NCBI GenBank assembly: GCA_905236615.1
Contig: CAJORC010000273.1
Coordinates: 1 to 7,016, forward strand
Direction: 5' to 3'
DNA from: an uncultured Lachnospiraceae bacterium
GTDB lineage: Bacteria > Bacillota > Clostridia > Lachnospirales > Lachnospiraceae
Length of the DNA stretch: 7,016 nt
Part shown: in pieces, positions 1 to 6,002 of the stretch
Numbering within the stretch: position 1 is the first letter of the stretch
Layout: every line of letters begins with the position of its first letter
Notes under the pieces: generated by a model
The model's database searches: none
What the model was told of the DNA's origin: nothing
Seen by the model: the letters and a program-made list of their open reading frames with translations, nothing else
Program-made: the position numbers and the translations under genes

Positions 1-446
1 GCCAGTGCAACCCTCTGCTGTTCTCCTCCCGAAAGTTCTCTTGGTCTTGACTTGTATTTTTCCGCAAGTCCCACCATCGAAAGAACACTCGGTACATTCT
101 TCCGGATTTTATTCGCAGGAACTGATATTACACGCTGTGCGAAGGCAACATTTTCATAGACATTCCTGTCTTTCAAAAGACGGAAATCCTGAAAAACCGT
201 TCCTATTCCTCTTCTGTACTTCGGAATACGGTTATGTTTCAGCTTTGTAACATCGGTATTGTTTACGATAATCCGCCCGTCAGTAGGATAAAGTTCGCGA
301 AGCAGGAGCTTGATAAGCGTCGATTTTCCCGAACCGCTGTCTCCCACAATAAAAACAAACTCACCCTTTTCAATATGCAGGCTCACCTTACTGAGAGCCG
401 GAGCTCCCTTTGAATATGACTTGCTAACATCCTCCAGTATGATCAT
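1..446 (-). CDS. ftsE: Cell division ATP-binding protein FtsE (partial, C-terminus beyond window edge)
   Basis: ATPase subunit of the FtsEX complex. With the membrane protein FtsX it acts at the cytoplasmic face of the septum and controls peptidoglycan hydrolases during division. The 148 visible codons show an ABC nucleotide-binding domain: Walker A GDSGSGKST (residues 35-43), Q-loop in TVFQDFRLL (Q86), and signature LSGGEQQ (138-144). FtsE rather than another ABC ATPase is indicated by FQDFRLLKDRNVYENVAF (85-102), very close to the FtsE hallmark FQDFRLLPNKTVYENVAF. Walker B, D-loop and the switch histidine should follow outside the window; the family is about 225-230 aa, so roughly 80 residues are missing. 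The start chosen is the ATG at 446-444, giving MIILEDVSKSY, which matches family N-termini. The ribosome site is not ideal: AAGG lies about 15 nt upstream and AGAGGAG further still. The gene sits 55 nt downstream of the CdaR-like regulator with no terminator between, so co-transcription is likely, and ftsX is expected next. Confidence 0.93.
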   Translation of the reverse strand, partial: MIILEDVSKSYSKGAPALSKVSLHIEKGEFVFIVGDSGSGKSTLIKLLLRELYPTDGRIIVNNTDVTKLKHNRIPKYRRGIGTVFQDFRLLKDRNVYENVAFAQRVISVPANKIRKNVPSVLSMVGLAEKYKSRPRELSGGEQQRVAL

Positions 447-501
447 GATGATTTTCCCAGTCCTTATAACTCCTCTTTATTACTGCTCCTCTGAATTATG
501 A

Positions 502-1593
502 TCAGAAATCATAATTTTCCATATACTTCATATATCTTGCAACCATAAGTGCGATCTTGAAAGTTATGGCATCCTCAAAGACCCTAAGATCAAGTCCTGT
601 AAGCTTCTGCAGCTTATCAAGCCTGTAAACAAGCGTATTTCTGTGAATAAAAAGCTGCCTTGAGGTCTCTGAAACATTAAGCGAATTTTCAAAAAACTTA
701 TCAATAGTCGCAAGAGTTTCCTCATCAAACTGATCCGGCGATTTTCCGCCGAATATCTCCTTTATGAACATCTTGCACAGCGGTATCGGCAGCTGATATA
801 TAAGTCGGCCTATGCCAAGCTGGCTGTACGCGATAACGCTTCTCTCTCCAAAGAAGATTTTTCCTACATCAAGAGCCATAGTAGCTTCTTTATAGGAACG
901 GCTCACATCCTTGATCTCATCAACGATCGTGCCGTAAGCCACCCTTACTGAAAGGGAACTGTTGTCACTAAAAGCCTCTATGACCTCTTCAGCCACTGAA
1001 CTTATCTCAGCGAGTTCATTTCCTTCCGTAAGCTCTTTAACTATAATGACATTCTTTTCATCAACGGCGGTTACAAAATCCGCAGTTCTTGTAGCGAATA
1101 TATTTCTGATCTTCTCAAGCGTAGTCGTATTGCTTTCCGAATTTGTCTCAGCGATAAGAACCACCCTCTTGACATCGGTCTCAATGTGCAGCTTTTTCGC
1201 ACGATTGAATATATCCACAAGAAGAAGATTGTCAAGCAGTAAGTTTTTGATAAAGTTATCTTTATCAAAACGCTCTTTATATGCCACCAAAAGATTCGAC
1301 AACTGAAATGCCGCTATCTTTCCTACCATATAAGCATCATCGCTTCCGCCTCTTGCTATGAGAATATACTCTAACTGACCATCATCATCATATACCTTAA
1401 AAAACTGGTATTCCTGAATCTCCTGGCTGTCCGCAGGTGATGAGACAAAAGCCATTACGGAATGCTCATCCGCATCAATTCTCTCAAAGGTTGTTGCAAG
1501 AGTCTTTCCCTCGGTGTCTGATATACACATATCAATTCGTGTGATATTCTTCAGACCGTCGATAGTATTCTGAAGTATTTGATTGGAAATCAT
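502..1593 (-). CDS. CdaR/PucR-type transcriptional regulator with C-terminal helix-turn-helix
   Basis: Predicted cytoplasmic DNA-binding regulator of 363 aa. The C-terminal part (about 300-350) reads FFENSLNVSETSRQLFIHRN followed by TLVYRLDKLQKLTGLD, the classic PucR/CdaR C-terminal HTH, including the RNT-x-YRL-x-K signature. The middle (about 115-265) resembles the divergent GGDEF-like domain found between sensor and HTH in CdaR proteins. The N-terminal 100 residues resemble the sugar-diacid recognition (CdaR) type sensor. No transmembrane segment is visible. The start ATG is well supported by AAGGAG 8 nt upstream (1607-1602). The effector cannot be read from sequence: CdaR proteins respond to sugar diacids such as glycerate or glucarate and PucR proteins to purine catabolites, but no catabolic gene is present here. 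Instead ftsE follows after 55 nt, so its targets may include the division or envelope genes or itself (inference). Family assignment is firm; ligand and targets are unknown. Confidence 0.88.
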   Translation of the reverse strand: MISNQILQNTIDGLKNITRIDMCISDTEGKTLATTFERIDADEHSVMAFVSSPADSQEIQEYQFFKVYDDDGQLEYILIARGGSDDAYMVGKIAAFQLSNLLVAYKERFDKDNFIKNLLLDNLLLVDIFNRAKKLHIETDVKRVVLIAETNSESNTTTLEKIRNIFATRTADFVTAVDEKNVIIVKELTEGNELAEISSVAEEVIEAFSDNSSLSVRVAYGTIVDEIKDVSRSYKEATMALDVGKIFFGERSVIAYSQLGIGRLIYQLPIPLCKMFIKEIFGGKSPDQFDEETLATIDKFFENSLNVSETSRQLFIHRNTLVYRLDKLQKLTGLDLRVFEDAITFKIALMVARYMKYMENYDF

Positions 1594-1654
1594 TCTATCT
1601 GCTCCTTCTCCCGGTTTTCTTTGCCTCTCGGTTTGCTATACACCCCCACAAAAC

Positions 1655-1683
1655 ATTTTAATACAAAACATCAAAATAATAAA
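1655..1683 (-). promoter_or_regulatory. Weak candidate promoter for the CdaR-like regulator
   Basis: On the minus strand TTTATT (1683-1678) and TAAAAT (1660-1655) are separated by 17 nt in an AT-rich gap. Transcription would start near 1648, giving a leader of about 55 nt that contains the AAGGAG site. The -35 is poor. The 142-nt gap to the upstream WecG-like gene has no convincing terminator, so readthrough from that gene is an alternative source of transcripts. Confidence 0.3.
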
Positions 1684-1735
1684 GATATTTCGGTGGATTT
1701 TTATGCAAATTTCCAATTACTTTACAAAAGCAGGC

Positions 1736-2431
1736 TCATTTCTTGTCACTGCCGGTCACAGCAGTCCGGTCATAATTTGCTGCTGCGGAATGAAAGAATT
1801 TTCTGATGAAAAAGTCGGCAATACCGCCCTTCTTTATGCTTCCATCTTCTGTTATCTTAAATGACAGTTCTCTTAAGATCATCACAAATTTAACATTCAT
1901 TCTCGAACGGTTCGATGCAACAAACTTTTCCGCTTCGGGTGAAGAAAGATTGATAAAAACCACATCAGGGAGATTGCTGTTAACTTCATTTACGATTCCA
2001 TCGTCTCCTCCGACCTTTTCCTCCGTGATATATTCACCGGTAATATTCAGGTTGGCTGCAAACTTACTCATATCGTTTTTCAGAAGCGCCATTTTATCTG
2101 CATTTTCCGATATAAGGAAAATCTTTCTTTTTTCCTTTTCAAGCTTTCTGAATAATCCCTTGAGAAAAAGATTGGATAATATCTCCCGTTCGCGATAATA
2201 GCTCTCAATGCCCCCGGCGCTCAGAATATCGGCCGTTGTCATTAAGGTCATGTCCATATCCTCTATATTTTTCTTTAATTCCTCAGAACCGGCAGCATTA
2301 AGCAGCAGGTCATGAGTTACAAAGTCTATGGTATTGCATTTATCATTATTCAGATATGTATTAATACGCCTCATGGACTCCCTTACGGAATAGTCTTTCA
2401 GACGTACCCCCATTACCGACAACCTCTTCAT
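1736..2431 (-). CDS. WecG/TagA/CpsF-family glycosyltransferase-like protein, active-site motifs degenerate
   Basis: 231-aa homologue of the WecG/TagA/CpsF family (GT26), which transfers ManNAc-type sugars to undecaprenyl-diphosphate-linked intermediates in wall teichoic acid, enterobacterial common antigen or capsule synthesis. The fold is recognisable: N-terminal LSVMGVRLKDYSVRESMRRI (4-23), then FVTHDLLLNAAGSEEL (37-52) matching the usual T-x-N-x-E-x-L segment, IFLISEN (104-110) for the nucleotide-binding strand, and VVFINLSSPEAEKFV (157-171) where the family has G-x-GxPKQEKW. Several hallmarks are altered. The usual P-D-G-I-G segment is replaced by MTTADIL (64-70), so Asp appears to be Thr65. 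T-x-N has become T39-H-D41, and the PKQE glutamine is Ala167. Thr39, Pro165, Glu168 and Lys169 remain. Start: the ATG at 2431 has GAGGG 4 nt upstream. An in-frame ATG at 2479 would add 16 residues but overlaps the -10 of the promoter below and has no ribosome site. It may be a non-catalytic paralogue or an enzyme of altered specificity. Confidence 0.72.
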   Translation of the reverse strand: MKRLSVMGVRLKDYSVRESMRRINTYLNNDKCNTIDFVTHDLLLNAAGSEELKKNIEDMDMTLMTTADILSAGGIESYYREREILSNLFLKGLFRKLEKEKRKIFLISENADKMALLKNDMSKFAANLNITGEYITEEKVGGDDGIVNEVNSNLPDVVFINLSSPEAEKFVASNRSRMNVKFVMILRELSFKITEDGSIKKGGIADFFIRKFFHSAAANYDRTAVTGSDKK

Positions 2432-2434
2432 ATT

Positions 2435-2440
2435 ACCCTC
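2435..2440 (-). promoter_or_regulatory. Ribosome binding site deciding the WecG-like start
   Basis: GAGGGT on the minus strand lies immediately upstream of the ATG at 2431. The alternative ATG at 2479 has no comparable site at the right distance and lies inside the promoter, so the shorter protein is preferred. Confidence 0.6.
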
Positions 2441-2469
2441 TATAATAAATTTAAACGATTGTACTAAAA

Positions 2470-2499
2470 AGTATACCATAGCATGGATGCATCTTTCAA
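2470..2499 (-). promoter_or_regulatory. Sigma-70/SigA-type promoter for the WecG-like gene
   Basis: On the minus strand TTGAAA (2499-2494) is followed, after 18 nt, by TATACT (2475-2470), preceded by TGG, which makes an extended -10. The predicted start near 2463 gives a leader of about 32 nt with the ribosome site. The -35 hexamer occupies the same bases as the -35 of the opposing promoter. Confidence 0.6.
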
Positions 2500-2522
2500 C
2501 CTCTGTTATTATTTGCTATAAT
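2494..2522 (+). promoter_or_regulatory. Extended -10 promoter for the GT-C glycosyltransferase / yjfB unit
   Basis: A perfect TATAAT at 2517-2522 is preceded by TGC, giving the extended -10 form TGnTATAAT. A weak -35, TTTCAA (2494-2499), lies 17 nt upstream; the extended -10 could compensate for it. The start would be near 2529, with a leader of about 43 nt before the ATG at 2572. Confidence 0.65.
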
Positions 2523-2571
2523 CATTCTGAAATTTGATATAAACAAAATAAAAGAAGGCTGTTCATAAATT

Positions 2572-4011
2572 ATGAAAAAAATAAGCAATCCCGACAGACA
2601 AAACCTCATATTGCTGATTTCGTCACTGATCGGATCAATAATCTATATTTCCCTGATATTCAATAATAATCTCTGGGTAGATGAAGCTTTTACCGCAAGT
2701 CTTGTACGCGGTGATCTTTCAGAGGTCTGGACGGCTACCGTGGCTGATACTCTCCCGCCTTTCTATAATCTTTTCACCAAGATGATCACAATATTACTTG
2801 GTTATTCCGCTCCTTCGATGAAGTTTTCATCCGTTCTGGCTGCTGTACTTGTCCTGTTTTACGGAAGTTTTCAGATCAAAAGACTCTATTCCTTCAGGGA
2901 CGCATTGATCTTTACCGTTTTTTTCCTTTCCATGCCATATTATTTCTACTATGCCGTAGAAATAAGACCTTACAGCTGGGGGCTATTTTTCAGTTTTGCA
3001 GCAGCTCTCGCCTTCAGGGAGATCATACTTGAAAATACACTTAAGGGATATGTTAAATTTGCGCTCTTCACCGCCCTTTCCGGTTATGCGCATCATTTTG
3101 CCCTTGTTGCCTCAGCCGTTTTATGGTTCTTCCTGCTAATATACCTGATCGCATCCGGTAAAAAAGAGTCCGTCAAAAAATTCTTCACAGCATTTTTCAT
3201 TTTTACTGCAGTATATCTTCCGTGTCTTATACTCGCAGTTTACCAGATAAAAAATGCCAGCAGCTATTTTTCAATGTCGCCGCTGACATTTTCATCTTTT
3301 TTAAGTGACCTGCGTTTTCCTTTTGTCACTCACTACACGCCTCTGTCACTTTTACTGATGCTTTTATTCATACTGGCACTGTCATCTGCCCTGTTAAATA
3401 TCTTCCAAAGGGACTTTTCGCTGTATTGCCCTACAGTTTATGCCGCAGTACCTTACTGCGTACTGCTCTTTGGCTATGCAGCATCATTCGCAGCAGGCTC
3501 AAGCTATTTTACTTCACGCTATCTCGTTCCGTCCCTCGGTATATTCTGGCTCGGAACGTCAATACTCCTCAGTGCTGCCCTGTCAAAATTTCCTGATAAA
3601 TTCAGGCGAGCTGCCTCAGTTACGATCGCTGTCATTATTGCAGCATCGGCCATTGTAAATTATACTGTTCAGTTCAAGAGCGAATATGACAGTTCCGTCA
3701 ACGAAATGACTGAGTGGTTTGACAAAAATCTCACACCTGATGACGGCTACATAATTTACGAAAGCGCCTATCAGATAGAAATATGCATGAGATATTACTA
3801 TCCGGGATTGAAAAAATACGATCGTGATACGGTCGACGAGATAAAGGGAAATATCTGGTATTTCGAAGTAGAAGGATATGAAAACGAACTTGAAAAATTC
3901 AAGTCCATGGGATATAATATTGTATACATAAAGCAGATGTCATTCGACCGGTACAGTTTTAATCTTTATCGGTTAGAAAAGCCCATGCACACGGATGTGC
4001 CCGGTAATTAA
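2572..4011 (+). CDS. Multi-spanning GT-C glycosyltransferase (family 39 / ArnT-PMT-like)
   Basis: 479-aa integral membrane protein of the GT-C superfamily, which uses lipid-phosphate-linked sugars to glycosylate acceptors on the outer face of the membrane. A first membrane helix (about 11-31) leads directly into an outside loop with W35-V-D37-E38, the acidic motif near the start that in this superfamily acts as catalytic base or metal ligand. It is followed by DTLPPFYNLF (59-68), equivalent to the H/P-P-x-Y segment of PMT-like enzymes. VEIRPYSWGLF (129-139) resembles the E-x-RPY motif of the family. Further hydrophobic segments lie at about 81-98, 111-128, 133-148, 163-192, 203-225, 258-278, 288-308, 317-337 and 348-364, and the last ~110 residues (from about 366) are hydrophilic and probably extracytoplasmic. 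The ribosome site AGAAGG (2553-2558) is 13 nt from the ATG, slightly long. It is followed after 24 nt by the YjfB-type gene. Acceptor and donor are not deducible; teichoic acid, surface polysaccharide or a surface protein are all possible. Confidence 0.82.
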   Translation: MKKISNPDRQNLILLISSLIGSIIYISLIFNNNLWVDEAFTASLVRGDLSEVWTATVADTLPPFYNLFTKMITILLGYSAPSMKFSSVLAAVLVLFYGSFQIKRLYSFRDALIFTVFFLSMPYYFYYAVEIRPYSWGLFFSFAAALAFREIILENTLKGYVKFALFTALSGYAHHFALVASAVLWFFLLIYLIASGKKESVKKFFTAFFIFTAVYLPCLILAVYQIKNASSYFSMSPLTFSSFLSDLRFPFVTHYTPLSLLLMLLFILALSSALLNIFQRDFSLYCPTVYAAVPYCVLLFGYAASFAAGSSYFTSRYLVPSLGIFWLGTSILLSAALSKFPDKFRRAASVTIAVIIAASAIVNYTVQFKSEYDSSVNEMTEWFDKNLTPDDGYIIYESAYQIEICMRYYYPGLKKYDRDTVDEIKGNIWYFEVEGYENELEKFKSMGYNIVYIKQMSFDRYSFNLYRLEKPMHTDVPGN

Positions 4012-4035
4012 GATCTAGTTTTGGAGGTGTAGAAT

Positions 4036-4230
4036 ATGGATATCGCATCACTTTCAACCGCATTATCAAGTATTCAGACACAAAATGCCGTTTCTACCGC
4101 AGTTTTCAGCATGACGCTCAATGATTTTCAGGCTCAGGGCGAAGCGCTCGCAAAGATGATGCCTGATACAAATGCAATGGAACTTAGTGTGAACCCTCAT
4201 ATAGGCGGAAATTTTAACGCTTATGCGTAA
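4036..4230 (+). CDS. YjfB-family putative motility protein
   Basis: 64-aa soluble protein with no signal peptide or membrane segment. It matches the YjfB_motility family, whose founding member is the sigma-D (motility) regulated yjfB of Bacillus subtilis. Typical features are MDIASLSTALSSIQTQNAVS at the N-terminus, a helical centre with alternating hydrophobic positions, and the C-terminal NPHIGGNFNAYA, close to the family's Q/N-P-H-L/I-G-x-N-I/L-D/N ending. Its molecular function is not established; association with flagellar motility comes from expression data in the family. GGAGGT (4023-4028) lies 7 nt before the ATG, a strong site. The gap to the glycosyltransferase stop is only 24 nt with no terminator, so it is probably the last gene of a two-gene transcript. 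I found no clear sigma-D (TAAA / CCGATAT-like) promoter just upstream. Confidence 0.85.
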   Translation: MDIASLSTALSSIQTQNAVSTAVFSMTLNDFQAQGEALAKMMPDTNAMELSVNPHIGGNFNAYA

Positions 4231-4241
4231 TTCATATGAAT

Positions 4242-4292
4242 AAAAAAAATCCCGAAGACGTCGGAATGACGGTCATTCGGGATTCTTTTTTT
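4242..4292. terminator. Bidirectional intrinsic terminator between convergent yjfB-type and CPBP protease genes
   Basis: Arms AATCCCGAA (4248-4256) and TTCGGGATT (4276-4284) form a 9-bp stem. The plus strand continues with C and seven T (4285-4292); the minus strand continues with eight T (complement of 4242-4249). It therefore serves both genes. The TAA stop of the protease (4293-4291) lies in the T-run. The 19-nt interior contains a second inverted repeat, GAATGA-CGG-TCATTC (4264-4278), which shares bases 4276-4278 with the outer stem and would compete with full closure. Confidence 0.9.
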
Positions 4293-5238
4293 AACCCATC
4301 GGTATCAGAAGCAAAATCACAACGGCCGCTGCCATAAAAAGGCCAACAGCTGCCGGTATCGAAATAACCTTAGATTTCGCTACCTCAACATAATTACCCT
4401 CGATAGTTACCTTATGTCGTTTAAATGGCTTAAATATAAGCGCCAGCCTCTCTCGTCCGCCTTCTTCCAGTCCTGCTATAAGCACAATGATCAATACTGC
4501 AATACCGGTTGTAAAAACAGCCATCAGTGCATAAATCTGCATTGCATAAAATATATCCGTTCTTCCCATCTGATCTGCCCCTGTCTCAGAACCTTCAAAA
4601 AGATACATAGTTACAGTTGATGTACCATTTATTATAAGGTGGGCAAAAAATCCCGGCAGAATGCTTCCCGTAACCTCACAAAGCACTCCAAAAACAATCC
4701 CTATTACAAATGCATAAATGAACTGGTTCAGATTCATATGCATGAGCCCGAACATCGCACCCTGCAGTAATATTGCCCCGAACCTATTTCCACTCTCAGC
4801 AAGTCCGGAATATTCGGCACCTCTGAATGCAAGTTCTTCGGTAAAAGGCCCAAAGACTGCCAGTATCATGAATGTTACCGCAAACGGCATCGTCAGAACT
4901 GCGTCTGTGATTCCTTCGACAGCATTGTCCGTAAAAAGCATCGTAAATGCATTACAGAACGCTATCAGCGGCATAAGCATATATGTAAGCGGAATGACCA
5001 GAAGCATGGTTCGGATTTTAACCTTCTTTATCCTAAAGGTTTTGCGTACATCCACGCCCCACAGCAAAGTCAGCAGGATTGTCGGGATAAGTATCAGAAC
5101 CTCTCCCATGGCCAGTGCCGCTTCCGTAGGCATCTTCATATACGGAAAGATCAATCTTGAAACAACAAAAAAAATATTTCCGAAAATGATACTTATTACA
5201 ATGAAAAGATACAAAATTCCCGACCTTAACGGGTTCAT
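4291..5238 (-). CDS. CPBP-family intramembrane glutamic endopeptidase (Abi / CAAX-protease-like)
   Basis: 315-aa polytopic membrane protein of the CPBP family (CAAX proteases and bacteriocin-processing enzymes). Counting from an in-frame ATG at 5253, five residues longer than the protein called here, the three motifs are EE-LAF-R (E139, E140, R144), FGLMHMN with H172, and H205-LII-N209 (HxxxN). Together they supply the glutamate, histidines and asparagine of the intramembrane active site. Hydrophobic segments precede, contain and follow these motifs, and the C-terminus has a charged cytosolic stretch (about 265-295) and a final membrane helix ending RLLIPMG-like. The start is set at the ATG at 5238 because AAAGGAG (5250-5244) lies 5 nt upstream; the ATG at 5253 overlaps that site and has none of its own. 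The gene stands alone between two terminators. A possible -10, TATATT (5267-5262), has no good -35. Substrate is unknown: roles in the family range from prenyl-protein processing to bacteriocin immunity and envelope quality control. Confidence 0.9.
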   Translation of the reverse strand: MNPLRSGILYLFIVISIIFGNIFFVVSRLIFPYMKMPTEAALAMGEVLILIPTILLTLLWGVDVRKTFRIKKVKIRTMLLVIPLTYMLMPLIAFCNAFTMLFTDNAVEGITDAVLTMPFAVTFMILAVFGPFTEELAFRGAEYSGLAESGNRFGAILLQGAMFGLMHMNLNQFIYAFVIGIVFGVLCEVTGSILPGFFAHLIINGTSTVTMYLFEGSETGADQMGRTDIFYAMQIYALMAVFTTGIAVLIIVLIAGLEEGGRERLALIFKPFKRHKVTIEGNYVEVAKSKVISIPAAVGLFMAAAVVILLLIPMG

Positions 5239-5243
5239 CCGCG

Positions 5244-5250
5244 CTCCTTT
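5244..5250 (-). promoter_or_regulatory. Ribosome binding site deciding the CPBP protease start
   Basis: AAAGGAG on the minus strand lies 5 nt before the ATG at 5238. The in-frame ATG at 5253 immediately precedes and overlaps this element, so the downstream ATG is the likelier start. Confidence 0.7.
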
Positions 5251-5277
5251 CATTAAACAGCAATATACTCAATTTGC

Positions 5278-5321
5278 AAAAAGTCATTCAGAAGCCGATT
5301 TAACGTACTTCCGAATGACTT
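5278..5321 (-). terminator. Intrinsic terminator of the cvfB-ridA-small protein unit
   Basis: Arms at 5281-5294 and 5308-5321 pair over 14 positions around a 13-nt loop. The single irregular pair (5290/5312) is a G-U wobble in the minus-strand RNA but an A-C mismatch in the plus-strand RNA. The minus-strand transcript continues into five U (complement of 5282-5278), while the plus side has no T-run, so it acts on the minus strand. It begins 12 nt after the stop codon of the small gene. Confidence 0.82.
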
Positions 5322-5333
5322 CTGTTAGACATC

Positions 5334-5567
5334 TTACTGATTCATCATAAAGTTTACAAGCTTATCGATATCATCGGGCTCATAAGCAACGATCTCAAGC
5401 TCCTTGATAATACCATCTGAAAAAATATTTGCCATAGAAACATACTGTGAAAGCTTTGACTTAAGGTTAAGTCTGTCTCCCTCACCTGTTACAAGTTCAA
5501 CCTTGCCCTTGCAGCCGTCAACAACCTTAAAAAACTTGTCGATATCAGTAATGTTCTGTACTTTCAT
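5334..5567 (-). CDS. Small conserved-looking protein of unknown function (77 aa)
   Basis: Short acidic soluble protein, not assigned to a named family with confidence. It has no signal peptide, membrane segment or cysteine pair; a single Cys is at position 19. The sequence suggests an alpha/beta mini-fold: helix ITDIDKFFKVVDGC (6-19), strand GKVELVTGEG (21-30), helix LNLKSKLSQYVSMANIF (33-49), strand IIKELEIVAY (53-62) and terminal helix DDIDKLVNFMMN (65-76). Coding is well supported: AAAGGAGG (5583-5576) sits 8 nt before the ATG, codon use is like its neighbours, and the stop is followed by a proper terminator. It lies 43 nt after ridA in the same direction, so it is probably the third gene of the cvfB-ridA transcript. 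From memory, similar small Lachnospiraceae proteins sometimes carry automated enzyme names such as 'polyA polymerase'; 77 residues cannot hold such an enzyme, so I do not use that name. Confidence 0.78.
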   Translation of the reverse strand: MKVQNITDIDKFFKVVDGCKGKVELVTGEGDRLNLKSKLSQYVSMANIFSDGIIKELEIVAYEPDDIDKLVNFMMNQ

Positions 5568-5610
5568 TTCTAAATCCTCCTTTGATTAACCTTTTAGCAA
5601 ATAAAGATAT

Positions 5611-5994
5611 TTACTTTGCAGCCTTTATCGCAATAGCTTCTACTTCAAGCTTTACGTTCTTTGGAAGTTTACTAACCTCAACACAGCTTCTTGCAGGAAG
5701 AATACCTGTGAAATAATTTGCATAAACCTCATTGATCCTCTTAAAGTCATCCATATTTTTAATAAATACAGTTGTCTTGATCACATTCTCCATTGAGCTT
5801 CCCGCATCATGAAGAAGATTACTTAAATTGGTAAATACCTGATTTGCCTGAGCTTCAACCGATGCTCCTACAACTTCTCCCGTTTCCGGAACTATAGGTA
5901 TTATACCCGATGTAAAGATCGTATCACCGATTTCTATAGCCTGTGAATACGGTCCGATTGCTGCCGGTGCGTTAGCTGTGCTGATTGCCTTCAA
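5611..5994 (-). CDS. ridA: RidA-family reactive intermediate/imine deaminase
   Basis: 127-aa cytosolic protein of the RidA/YjgF/YER057c/UK114 family, a trimeric enzyme that hydrolyses reactive enamine/imine intermediates (such as 2-aminoacrylate from serine or threonine dehydratases) and so protects PLP enzymes. The sequence aligns end to end with E. coli RidA: NAPAAIGPYSQAIEIGDTIF (8-27) with Tyr16, TSG (28-30), VIKTTVFIKNMDDFKRIN (71-88), PARSCVEVSKLPKNVKLEVE (100-119) with the key Arg102, Cys104 and Glu119, then AIA. All residues expected in the active RidA subgroup are present, so activity is likely. The start is a TTG at 5994-5992, supported by AGGAGG 8 nt upstream (6008-6003) and by the homologous N-terminus (TTG read as Met, then KAIST). 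It begins 28 nt after cvfB stops and precedes the 77-aa gene by 43 nt, so the three are probably co-transcribed. No serine/threonine dehydratase is nearby. Confidence 0.96.
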   Translation of the reverse strand: MKAISTANAPAAIGPYSQAIEIGDTIFTSGIIPIVPETGEVVGASVEAQANQVFTNLSNLLHDAGSSMENVIKTTVFIKNMDDFKRINEVYANYFTGILPARSCVEVSKLPKNVKLEVEAIAIKAAK

Positions 5995-6002
5995 TTTCTT
6001 GT

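Noticed and set aside
962..1306. 114-codon plus-strand frame rich in Ser, Leu and Phe
   Set aside because: It is a shadow of the CdaR-like gene on the opposite strand, which has clear domain matches and a ribosome site.
1579..1864. Overlapping plus-strand frames covering the gap before the regulator
   Set aside because: They run antisense into the coding ends of the regulator and the WecG-like gene, lack ribosome sites and resemble no known family. The gap (1594-1735) is better explained as a leader/promoter region.
3987..4000. Small hairpin GCACA-CGGA-TGTGC at the end of the GT-C gene
   Set aside because: The stem is only 5 bp, lies inside the coding sequence and is not followed by a T-run, so it is not a credible terminator.
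4012..4035. Sigma-D promoter or riboswitch before the yjfB-type gene
   Set aside because: The gap is only 24 nt and mostly ribosome site. No TAAA / CCGATAT-like pair was found upstream, and there is no room for a riboswitch.
4718..5350. 210-codon open frame on the plus strand
   Set aside because: It is antisense to the CPBP protease and runs through its ribosome site and the adjacent terminator. It has no ribosome site of its own and its composition is that of a reverse-strand shadow.
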